A stretch of DNA of 20,635 nucleotides from JAQWUY01 sp049615605 (GTDB taxonomy: Bacteria > Pseudomonadota > Alphaproteobacteria > JAQWUY01). The translations under genes and the position numbers were made by a program. Under the pieces are notes generated by a model. It saw only the letters and a program-made list of their open reading frames with translations, searched no databases and was not told where the DNA came from. The stretch lies in assembly GCA_049615605.1 (NCBI GenBank), contig JBMZFW010000017.1:1-20635 (forward strand), in the 5' to 3' direction. This document shows, piece after piece, positions 1-7,535 of the stretch. Each line of letters begins with the position of its first letter. The first letter of the stretch is position 1.

Positions 1-269
1 AAATGGAAACACCACAAAAAGATTACTTAATCCTTGCGTCTGTATGGTCAAGTATGGGAATTGAAAATAGCGGTGAATTATTAAATCGCCTTAAAAAGGT
101 AAATGAGCCAAAGTTTAAAACATTAAAATTATTTACTATGGTTGAAATAATGTTAATGGAAAAAAAGAATGCTGAAGCTATTAACATTTTAAAAGACTTA
201 GCAAATGATTTTACAATCACAAATCAACAAAGAAAAATGGCAACTGATATATTAGCAGTTATAAAATAG
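1..269 (+). CDS. C-terminal part of a YfgM-like TPR protein (5' end cut by window)
   Basis: About 88 residues are visible. The first ATG lies only two bases into the window and the frame is open to the edge, so this is almost certainly the tail of a longer protein, not a complete small gene. The tail is helical, with a TPR-like helix pair (AEAINILKDLANDF) followed by an alanine/leucine-type end (MATDILAVIK). This resembles the C-terminus of the single-pass inner-membrane TPR proteins of the YfgM family, which sit just before bamB and der in many proteobacteria and act with periplasmic chaperones and the Sec translocon. The stop is TAG, rare here, and bamB starts 5 bases later, so the two are probably cotranscribed. 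The family assignment rests mainly on position and the TPR-like tail; the N-terminal membrane anchor is outside the window. Confidence 0.6.
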   Translation, partial: METPQKDYLILASVWSSMGIENSGELLNRLKKVNEPKFKTLKLFTMVEIMLMEKKNAEAINILKDLANDFTITNQQRKMATDILAVIK

Positions 270-274
270 GTAAT

Positions 275-1516
275 ATGAAATTAATACAAGTACTAAAACA
301 TACACCTTTATTACTGGTTCTTGTACTTGTTAGTGCTTGTGTAAACAGCGATAAGCTTAACCAATATTATAAAAAAGATTACACGGTTGATATCAGGTCT
401 GAAAACAAACCTGATACAATAGGGCACGGCATTGCCGTTTCTAAAATCGGGACAGATGTGCGAAATACTGATATTGAAACAATAGCAACTATTAAAAATA
501 TTGTTGGTAAGAAAAACCAATACCACACAAAATCAGGTGCAATTGATGTAAACAACAATACTGCATTTATAATGGACAGCAATGGTGTAATTGTTGCATA
601 TGATACTTTGTACAATAAACAGCTTTGGAAAAACAAAGTTGAACTTGAAAATGATGATGTTTTTCGTGGTCAAGTAAAAGTGGTTGGCAACAACTTAATT
701 GCCATTGGTAATAACGGAAGCTTATTTGCCCTTAATGTTAAAACGGGTGAAAAAGTTTGGAAAAATAAAATTGATTACAATATCAATTCAACACCTAGCG
801 TATATTCAAATAATATAATATTTCAATTGTCAGGTTCAAAAAGTATTGCCATTGACAGTTTGACGGGTGAAATGGCGTGGGGACACCAAACAATTGATAA
901 CGAAGTAAGTTATGTAGAAGTCGCACCAGTAAAAGTTCACAAAGGCATCAGTTATGTTATGTATTCAAAAGGTGAATTGTTTGCCATAAATTCTTTAACA
1001 GGTGAAGAATATTGGGGCAAGGCTTTAAAAATCAACCTTGATATTGGCAATGAATTGGACAACACATACTTTATTGCAAAGCCAATAATTAAGAATGATA
1101 ACATTTATTTATTATCATCAAACAATGGACTTTATGTTTTAAACCGCAATAATGGACGCAGTAAATGGAATAAAAATATTTCTGGGGTGGTTAATATGGC
1201 AACATCTGGGGATATATTATATATATTGGACAGCGAAAACAAAGTTTGGGCAATTGATGTAATCACTGGTAAACGATATTGGTCTGTGCAATTAAAGACA
1301 ATGGAAAGCGATAATAAAATAGGTTGGAACAGCCTTATATTACACCGCGGGCGACTTATTCTGTTTTCAGAACTTGGCAAGATACAATTATTAAGCATTG
1401 ACAACGGAGAGACAATCGCTGTACATAAGGGGGCAAGAACTAGTTCATACCCAATCCAAGAAAAGGGACTTGTGTATATATTGCTAGATAACGGTAATTT
1501 AAAGGTATATAGGTAA
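275..1516 (+). CDS. bamB: Outer membrane protein assembly factor BamB (lipoprotein)
   Basis: The 413-residue product starts with a lipoprotein signal: basic start, hydrophobic run at residues 11-19, and lipobox VSAC with the acylated cysteine at 22. The rest is a beta-propeller with repeated PQQ-like blades; tryptophan-docking motifs recur at W118, W162, W202, W247, W298 and W336, each after a G-[EKR]-x-x-W pattern or close variant. BamB is a periplasm-facing lipoprotein of the BAM complex that helps deliver or position outer-membrane proteins on BamA. Length is normal for the family. The gene lies 5 bases after a YfgM-like gene and 4 bases before der, the classical bamB-der neighbourhood. 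The ribosome site is poor (AGG close to the ATG), which suggests translational coupling with the upstream gene. The identification is secure from lipobox, repeats and context. Confidence 0.93.
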   Translation: MKLIQVLKHTPLLLVLVLVSACVNSDKLNQYYKKDYTVDIRSENKPDTIGHGIAVSKIGTDVRNTDIETIATIKNIVGKKNQYHTKSGAIDVNNNTAFIMDSNGVIVAYDTLYNKQLWKNKVELENDDVFRGQVKVVGNNLIAIGNNGSLFALNVKTGEKVWKNKIDYNINSTPSVYSNNIIFQLSGSKSIAIDSLTGEMAWGHQTIDNEVSYVEVAPVKVHKGISYVMYSKGELFAINSLTGEEYWGKALKINLDIGNELDNTYFIAKPIIKNDNIYLLSSNNGLYVLNRNNGRSKWNKNISGVVNMATSGDILYILDSENKVWAIDVITGKRYWSVQLKTMESDNKIGWNSLILHRGRLILFSELGKIQLLSIDNGETIAVHKGARTSSYPIQEKGLVYILLDNGNLKVYR

Positions 1517-1520
1517 TCAA

Positions 1521-2918
1521 ATGACATTTACAGTTGCGTTAATTGGACGCCCTAATGTTGGTAAATCTACACTGTTTAACAGATTGGTTGGTAAGAAACT
1601 AGCCATTGTTGACGATACCCCTGGTGTAACCCGTGATCGCCGTGAGGCAATGGCAAAACTTGCCGATCTTTCATTTAAGTTAATTGATACGGCTGGTTTA
1701 GAAGAAGCATTTGACGGAAGCCTAGAGGCAAGAATGCGTGAACAAACAGAAGAAGCAATTAAACAAGCCGACCTTGCCCTTATGATGATTGATGGGCGTG
1801 AAGGGGTTGTACCAATGGATGAACATTTTGCAAACTTTTTACGCAAACAAAAAACACCAATAGTACTTGTTGCCAATAAATGTGAAAAACAAACTGCTTT
1901 GGCTGGTATTGGTGAAGCTTATGGTCTTGGTCTTGGTGATGTAATTGCCATATCGGCTGAACACGGCGAAGGTCTTGGCGATTTATATGATGCACTTGAA
2001 CAATACAAATTTGAAATGGACGGCGAAGAAGAATTCATTGACCACGGTGAAGAAGACGATGATGAAATCGTAAAATCACGCCCATTACAGCTTGCAATCG
2101 TTGGTCGCCCAAATGCGGGTAAATCAACATTGATTAACACATATCTTGGCGAAGACAGAATGTTAACTGGTGCCGAAGCGGGCATTACCCGTGACAGTAT
2201 CGCCAGTGATTTTGAATATGACGGTAAAAAAGTAAAGCTTGTTGATACAGCAGGTCTTCGTAAGCAAGGTAAGATTAACGAAAAACTTGAAAAACTTGCC
2301 GCTGCCGACAGTTTGCGTGCAATTAAATTCGCCCAAATTGTTATTTTAATGGTTGATATGGAAAAAGGTCTTGAAAAGCAAGATTTACTTATCGCATCAA
2401 ATGTAATTAACGAAGGTCGTGCCTTGGTAATCGGTGCGAATAAATGGGATTCGGTTAAGGATAAAGAAAAAACATTACAAGAGTTGCGTGACCGTGTGAA
2501 AATTTCATTACCACAAGTTCGCGGTGTTCCAATTATTACTTTATCTGCATTAAATGGTAAAAATATTAATGTGTTAATGGATACGGCATTTTATCTATTT
2601 GATATTTGGAATACACGTATTCCAACAGCAAAATTAAATAATTGGTTGAAATATAAAACTGAACAACACCCACCACCACTGGCAAGCGGTCGCAGGTTAA
2701 AGATTAAATATATTAGTCAAATTAAAACACGCCCACCAACATTTTATTTAAATGTTAGTATCCCAGAAGATATGCCAGAAAGCTATATAAGATACCTTGC
2801 TCAAGGTATGCGTGAAGACTTTGATTTAAAGGGAATTCCAATTCGTATCCTTATGCGTAAAAGTACCAATCCGTACGAACACTTACGCAATAAAAAAGCA
2901 ATCAGCAAACGCGATTAA
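1521..2918 (+). CDS. der: GTPase Der (EngA), ribosome assembly
   Basis: A tandem-GTPase protein of 465 residues. The first G domain has its P-loop GRPNVGKS at 9-16, DTAG at 56-59 and NKCE at 119-122 (glutamate where NKxD is classical, a common state in alphaproteobacterial Der). An acidic linker at about 169-182 leads to the second G domain with P-loop GRPNAGKS at 195-202, DTAG at 242-245 and NKWD at 307-310. A KH-like RNA-binding region follows from about residue 355, ending in the basic tail RNKKAISKRD. Der binds the 50S precursor and is needed for late large-subunit assembly. The start lies 4 bases after bamB, so they are cotranscribed. The 3' end has only one base before the convergent cvpA stop and no hairpin, so its transcript must run into the antisense of cvpA. 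Confidence 0.97.
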   Translation: MTFTVALIGRPNVGKSTLFNRLVGKKLAIVDDTPGVTRDRREAMAKLADLSFKLIDTAGLEEAFDGSLEARMREQTEEAIKQADLALMMIDGREGVVPMDEHFANFLRKQKTPIVLVANKCEKQTALAGIGEAYGLGLGDVIAISAEHGEGLGDLYDALEQYKFEMDGEEEFIDHGEEDDDEIVKSRPLQLAIVGRPNAGKSTLINTYLGEDRMLTGAEAGITRDSIASDFEYDGKKVKLVDTAGLRKQGKINEKLEKLAAADSLRAIKFAQIVILMVDMEKGLEKQDLLIASNVINEGRALVIGANKWDSVKDKEKTLQELRDRVKISLPQVRGVPIITLSALNGKNINVLMDTAFYLFDIWNTRIPTAKLNNWLKYKTEQHPPPLASGRRLKIKYISQIKTRPPTFYLNVSIPEDMPESYIRYLAQGMREDFDLKGIPIRILMRKSTNPYEHLRNKKAISKRD

Positions 2919-2919
2919 T

Positions 2920-3540
2920 TTATTCAATATTTTCATCAATTAAATCACCAATCGCATCAAGGTTTGGTTGATTTAATTTGTTATATGTATCTGAAAGGCT
3001 TTTTGCCTTATCGGCATTTTGTTCAATTACACCAACAGTTTTTGCAAGCATATTTTCAAAGTTTTCAGGCAGGGCTGAAATAATAACTTTTGATGATGCA
3101 GTTAACACTGGTTCTGTTTTTGCCGTTTGAAATTCGTCAATCCTTTTACCGTCAAACAGGTAATTAACCGTTATATACATTACCGAACAAATAAGAATAC
3201 CTTTGATAATACCAAAGATAAAACCAAGTGATTTGTTTACCGAACCAATAGGGCTGTATTTTACGATTCCTGAAATAAAGTGTGAGATTATATAAAATAT
3301 AACAAGCGAAAGAATAAAGCTTGATGCACCCGTAATTGCCGAAGCACCAATTTCCATATCAACATATTTTTTTACATGTGGCAGAATAGGATTATAACTG
3401 TACAGTGCAACACCGCCCGCACCAATCCAAGATGAAATACGCATTATTTCTTGGATAAAGCCTTTTTGATATGACAGGATTGCCGATAATAAAACAATCA
3501 CTATAAAGATTATATCAACTATGTTTATACCAATGCCCAT
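2920..3540 (-). CDS. cvpA: CvpA family inner-membrane protein
   Basis: A 206-residue membrane protein. The N-terminal half has the CvpA pattern: a first hydrophobic helix at about 7-22, a short FIQEIMRISSWIGA-type re-entrant segment, and further hydrophobic helices near 65-90 and 103-125. The C-terminal part is soluble and acidic, with a conserved-type LPENFENML helix. CvpA was named for colicin V production and is linked to envelope stress resistance; its biochemical role is not settled. It follows radA by 4 bases and is the last gene of the dnaB-to-cvpA operon. In many proteobacteria cvpA is followed by purF; here it is followed at once by the convergent der gene. Family assignment is good from topology, length and the radA neighbour; function is unknown. 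Confidence 0.87.
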   Translation of the reverse strand: MGIGINIVDIIFIVIVLLSAILSYQKGFIQEIMRISSWIGAGGVALYSYNPILPHVKKYVDMEIGASAITGASSFILSLVIFYIISHFISGIVKYSPIGSVNKSLGFIFGIIKGILICSVMYITVNYLFDGKRIDEFQTAKTEPVLTASSKVIISALPENFENMLAKTVGVIEQNADKAKSLSDTYNKLNQPNLDAIGDLIDENIE

Positions 3541-3544
3541 TTTA

Positions 3545-4912
3545 TTATCTTTCGTCTTTGATGGCAGAATAAAGTTCTGCTAGGTTTTTTATAATTATAA
3601 TGTTTATTCCTTTTAAAGCAATGTTTTTATGTGGCTTTGGAATATATGCTTTGGTAAAGCCAAGTTTGATTGCTTCTTTTAATCTTGTTTCAATTTGTGG
3701 TGTTTGTCGTATTTCACCACTTAAACCAATTTCACCAAAGAATACCGCTTCTTTTGGTAATGGTACATTAATTAACGATGATATAATCGCACTTGCGCAC
3801 GCCAAATCACATGCTGGTTCGGTTATTTTTAATCCACCTGCAACATTTAAATAAACATCATTGCCGTGAACATTTAATCCGCCACGACTTTCAAGCACAG
3901 CAAGTATCATTGATAATCTGTTTGAATCCCAACCAACTGTTGCGCGTTTCGGGCTTGAATATTCAGAAGCCGCAAGTAATGATTGAATTTCCACAAGTAC
4001 AGGGCGTGAACCTTCAATCCCTGCAAATACAGAAGTTCCGGGAATATTGCTGTCATTGTTTGATAGGAAAATAGCCGATGGGTCGGCAACTTCTTGTAAG
4101 CCTTCGCCTGTCATATCAAATACACCAATTTCATTGGTTGCACCAAAACGGTTTTTAACACTGCGTAAAATACGGTATGGGTGTGTGCGTTCGCCTTCAA
4201 AATAAAGAACGGTATCAACCATATGTTCTAAAACCCTTGGTCCGGCAATTGCACCATCTTTTGTCACATGACCAACAATGAATACACAAACACCAGTTGA
4301 TTTTGCCACACGCACCAATTCACCCGCACACGCACGAACTTGTGAAACCGTACCTGGTGCTGATTCAATGCTGTCAATAAACATAGTTTGAATGGAATCA
4401 ACAATCATCACCTGTGGTGGATTTGCCTGTTCCATAGTGGTAATAATATCATTAATATTGGTTGAACTTGCTAGCTTTACCGATGTTTTTTCCACACCCA
4501 ATCTTGATGCACGCAAGCGAATTTGTTCAAGGCTTTCTTCCCCTGATACGTATGCAACATCAACTGCTTTTGAAAGGTTTGCCGCAACTTGTAATAACAA
4601 TGTTGATTTACCAATGCCAGGGTCGCCACCAATAAGGCTTGCCATACCAGAAACTAAACCACCACCACATACACGGTCAAATTCATTAATGCCAGACTTA
4701 ATGCGTTCTGGTGATTTTTCCGAACCTTGTAAAGATTGAAAGTTTATGGCTTTGCCATCTTTGCGTCTTGCACCAGAACTGTTAAGGGCAACGGTTGTGT
4801 CAACTTTTTCTTCAATACAATTCCATTCACCACAACTGTCGCATTTACCCGACCATCGTGGGGTAATGGCACCACAAGAATTACATACAAATTTTGATTT
4901 ATTTTTAGCCAT
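3545..4912 (-). CDS. radA: DNA repair protein RadA (Sms), branch-migration ATPase
   Basis: A 455-residue protein with all RadA hallmarks. It has an N-terminal C4 zinc finger (C10, C13, C24, C27), Walker A GGDPGIGKS at 95-103, a Walker B-type MIVDSIQ at about 169-175, the RadA-specific KNRFG at 253-257, and a C-terminal Lon-like domain from about 270 (GGLKI, PLPKEAVFFGEIGLSGEIR). RadA extends heteroduplexes during RecA-mediated recombination and restarts stalled forks. Its ATG shares one base with the mlaF stop (TAATG), so translation is probably coupled to the ABC ATPase gene. The pairing of radA with mlaF/mlaE looks positional, not functional. Confidence 0.96.
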   Translation of the reverse strand: MAKNKSKFVCNSCGAITPRWSGKCDSCGEWNCIEEKVDTTVALNSSGARRKDGKAINFQSLQGSEKSPERIKSGINEFDRVCGGGLVSGMASLIGGDPGIGKSTLLLQVAANLSKAVDVAYVSGEESLEQIRLRASRLGVEKTSVKLASSTNINDIITTMEQANPPQVMIVDSIQTMFIDSIESAPGTVSQVRACAGELVRVAKSTGVCVFIVGHVTKDGAIAGPRVLEHMVDTVLYFEGERTHPYRILRSVKNRFGATNEIGVFDMTGEGLQEVADPSAIFLSNNDSNIPGTSVFAGIEGSRPVLVEIQSLLAASEYSSPKRATVGWDSNRLSMILAVLESRGGLNVHGNDVYLNVAGGLKITEPACDLACASAIISSLINVPLPKEAVFFGEIGLSGEIRQTPQIETRLKEAIKLGFTKAYIPKPHKNIALKGINIIIIKNLAELYSAIKDER

Positions 4913-5682
4913 TATTTTTTATTAGTCTTTGCCCAAGCAATTGGTCCTTCGCTAGAACCAGATATAAATTGTTTAACATATGGATTTTTTGTCGTATCCA
5001 TTTCTTTTACCTTGCCAAGCCATGCAATTTCACCTTGGTATAACAGGGCAACCCTGTCGGCAACACGGCGAACGGACGCCATATCGTGTGTAATAACAAT
5101 AGCCGTTGCACCCATTTTGCGAACTGTATCAATAATAAGTTGGTCAATGGTTGATGCGGTAATCGGGTCAAGTCCCGTTGTTGGTTCATCAAATAAAATG
5201 ATTTCTGGTTTTATGGCAATGGCACGGGCTAGGGCAACCCTTTTACGCATACCGCCCGATAAATCAGATGGGTATTTTTCCGCTACAGATTTATCAAGAC
5301 CAACTTTGTCCAAGCAATCATATGCAATAGGGTGGGCGTCTTCGTCATTCATACCTTGACCGCTTTTTAAACCAAATGAAATATTTTCAAGCACAGTCAT
5401 TGAATCAAATAACGCACCATTTTGGAATAACATACCAATATTTTTATTTACATCTTTTCTTTCACTGTCACTAATTCCAACAGTTTCTTTACCATCAACG
5501 GTAATTGAACCGCTATCAGGTGTTAATAACCCAAGCAGACATTTTAATGAAACCGATTTGCCAGTCCCACTTCCGCCAATGATAACAATGCTTTCACCTT
5601 TTTTAATGCTAAGGTCAAAGTCTTTTAATACGACTAAATCACCGAATTTTTTTGCTACATTTTTAAATACTACTTTATTCAT
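4912..5682 (-). CDS. mlaF: ABC transporter ATPase MlaF (phospholipid transport)
   Basis: A 256-residue ABC ATPase with Walker A GGSGTGKS at 36-43, Q-loop Q87, signature LSGGM at 141-145, Walker B ILFDE at 162-166, D-loop GLDP and the switch histidine H199. The stretch FQNGALFDSMTV after the Q-loop is typical of MlaF and Ttg2A and separates it from most importer ATPases. MlaF drives the MlaE permease in the MlaFEDB system, which moves phospholipid between the inner membrane and periplasmic carriers to keep outer-membrane asymmetry. It starts 2 bases after the mlaE stop, with a GGGGTG stretch before the ATG as ribosome site. MlaD is not in this window, so the substrate-binding ring must be encoded elsewhere if the system is complete. 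Confidence 0.9.
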   Translation of the reverse strand: MNKVVFKNVAKKFGDLVVLKDFDLSIKKGESIVIIGGSGTGKSVSLKCLLGLLTPDSGSITVDGKETVGISDSERKDVNKNIGMLFQNGALFDSMTVLENISFGLKSGQGMNDEDAHPIAYDCLDKVGLDKSVAEKYPSDLSGGMRKRVALARAIAIKPEIILFDEPTTGLDPITASTIDQLIIDTVRKMGATAIVITHDMASVRRVADRVALLYQGEIAWLGKVKEMDTTKNPYVKQFISGSSEGPIAWAKTNKK

Positions 5683-5684
5683 AT

Positions 5685-6458
5685 TTACACCCCAACAAAT
5701 ATTTCTGTGATTATATAGTTTGCAATTAAGATAAGGATACTAGACCAAACAACCGCATTTGTTGTTGCCTTGCCAACACCTTGGGCACCGCCTGATGAAT
5801 TATAACCTTGGTATGAACCCATAACTGTTGTAATAAGACCAAATACAGATGCTTTTGTTAAACCAGAAATAATACCAGTGAAATTAATTGCCGAAACCGT
5901 ATTGTGTAAATAAACCGATGGATTAAGCCCCAATTTATAAACACCAACAATATACCCACCAAGAATACCGATAATATCACCAATGAATACCAAGATTGGC
6001 AATGTTATAATACCCGCAAGTATTCTTGGGGCAATTAAGTATTTTGTTGGGTCGGTTGATAATGTTTGTAATGCGTCAATTTGTTCCGTTACACGCATTG
6101 TGCCAACTTCTGCGGCGATTGATGCACCAATTCGTCCAGCAACCATAAGACCAGCCAAAACAGGGGCAAGTTCACGGGTAATTGCAAGAACAATTAAATT
6201 TGGAATTGTGGCACTGGCAAGGTTTGGATTGATACCCGCATAACTTTGCAGGGCAAGAACCATACCAGCAAATAAAGTTGTCATACCAACAACTGGTAAT
6301 GAATAATAACCAATGTTAATACATTGATTTATAAAAATCTTAAAGTAAAATGGTGGCGTGAAAATGGCAATGATACCATTGATAGTAAACCTTACCACAT
6401 TGCCGATAACAGCAAAAAAGTTTATTAAAGAAGCGCCGATATATTTTAATACATTCAT
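5685..6458 (-). CDS. mlaE: MlaE family ABC permease (phospholipid transport)
   Basis: A 257-residue integral membrane protein of the MlaE/YrbE family. An amphipathic N-terminal region precedes the hydrophobic helices. The central stretch ELAPVLAGLMVAGRIGASIAAEVGTM (about residues 115-140) is the family's conserved cytoplasmic coupling region that contacts the ATPase, followed by MRVTEQIDAL and PRILAG, also family hallmarks. The C-terminus is hydrophobic and ends in IITEIFVGV. It is the membrane half of the Mla transporter with MlaF, the next gene. Only 12 bases separate it from alr upstream, with a weak AAAGAA-type ribosome site. Identification is firm; direction of lipid transport cannot be told from sequence. 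Confidence 0.9.
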   Translation of the reverse strand: MNVLKYIGASLINFFAVIGNVVRFTINGIIAIFTPPFYFKIFINQCINIGYYSLPVVGMTTLFAGMVLALQSYAGINPNLASATIPNLIVLAITRELAPVLAGLMVAGRIGASIAAEVGTMRVTEQIDALQTLSTDPTKYLIAPRILAGIITLPILVFIGDIIGILGGYIVGVYKLGLNPSVYLHNTVSAINFTGIISGLTKASVFGLITTVMGSYQGYNSSGGAQGVGKATTNAVVWSSILILIANYIITEIFVGV

Positions 6459-6470
6459 TTTTATTTTTCT

Positions 6471-7535
6471 TTACACATATTTTTTAACAACACGACCACG
6501 ACAATTTGTAACGCTGTTGTGTGGTGAAACATTACAAATGCTAGCCATTTCTAATAAGTCAATAATATCAGTATCATCAACTAAGTTGCAACTGCTAAAA
6601 ATATTAATCCTGTCGCCAACTTTAAAATTATTGTGATTTGATATATCAATCATAATTGTATCCATTGATACGCGACCAACAACAGGGATACGATTGCCAC
6701 CGTGATAAAGGAAACCGCGGTTTGACATATTCACATTAAAACCGTCCGCATAACCAATATTTACAGCTGCAATAGTTGTATCTTTTTCAGCCACATAAGT
6801 TGAATTATAACCAATTGTTGCACCTTTGCCGATTGTATCAATCTTGGTAACGCTTGCCGATAATTCAAGTACTGGCTTTAAATCAAGGTCAGTGTATAAT
6901 AAGCCATATAAACCAATACCAATACGGGCTTGGTGTTTTGTATTAAATACTTTGTTTGCAACACCGTTGCTGTCAAATAAGCTAGTTTTTGCTTCTGGTA
7001 ATTTTGCAACGGCTTGTTCAAACCTGTCCACTTGGGTTTGGTTAAACGGATTGTCAAAATCTTCGCTTGATGCAAGGTGGGTTAAATAACCATAAGGTGT
7101 ATCAATATCACTTAAAACATCATCAACTTTATCAAATGCAATGCCCAGTCTGTTCATACCCGTATCAATGTGTATCCAAGATTTAATATCTGGGTTGGCT
7201 TTCCATAGGGCAAGTTGTTCAACCGTGTTAATAACACCTTTAAGGTTGTATTGTTTGTACAATTCAATATTGTTTTCAGATAAGCCTTCTAGTACAGATA
7301 CATTTGGTTCATTATTGACCTTTTTTAATTCTACACCTTCTTCAATTGTGGCGACCCAAAAGTTATCACAACCAGCTTCAATTAATGATTTGTAAATTTG
7401 TACGGCACCCAATGAATATGCGTTTGCCTTTATAACCGCACCTGCACCGCCAAGGCATTTTTCATTATAAACTTTCCAATTATGTTTAATGTTTTCTAAG
7501 TTTATTGTAAGAACAGGGGGATTAATGACCGGCAT
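6471..7535 (-). CDS. alr: Alanine racemase
   Basis: A 354-residue fold-type III PLP enzyme that interconverts L- and D-alanine for peptidoglycan. The PLP lysine is K36 in AVIKANAY, the opposing catalytic tyrosine is Y262 in IGYADG, R129 (DTGMNRLG) is the arginine that usually contacts the tyrosine, and R204 in RIGIGLYG is the arginine that contacts the pyridine nitrogen. The MD pair in GRVSMD (291-292) is present. Two positions differ from most homologues: serine at 41 where KANAYGHG or KADAYGLG has glycine, and NVNM after GYADGF where a proline/arginine-type sequence is usual. The ATG lies inside the dnaB 3' end, a 14-base overlap in another frame, with GGTGAC as a possible ribosome site. 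All catalytic residues remain, so an active racemase is expected. Confidence 0.94.
   Translation of the reverse strand: MPVINPPVLTINLENIKHNWKVYNEKCLGGAGAVIKANAYSLGAVQIYKSLIEAGCDNFWVATIEEGVELKKVNNEPNVSVLEGLSENNIELYKQYNLKGVINTVEQLALWKANPDIKSWIHIDTGMNRLGIAFDKVDDVLSDIDTPYGYLTHLASSEDFDNPFNQTQVDRFEQAVAKLPEAKTSLFDSNGVANKVFNTKHQARIGIGLYGLLYTDLDLKPVLELSASVTKIDTIGKGATIGYNSTYVAEKDTTIAAVNIGYADGFNVNMSNRGFLYHGGNRIPVVGRVSMDTIMIDISNHNNFKVGDRINIFSSCNLVDDTDIIDLLEMASICNVSPHNSVTNCRGRVVKKYV

Noticed and set aside
4392..4739. Plus-strand open frame of 115 codons inside radA
   Set aside because: Opposite the Walker region of an intact radA; no start signal.
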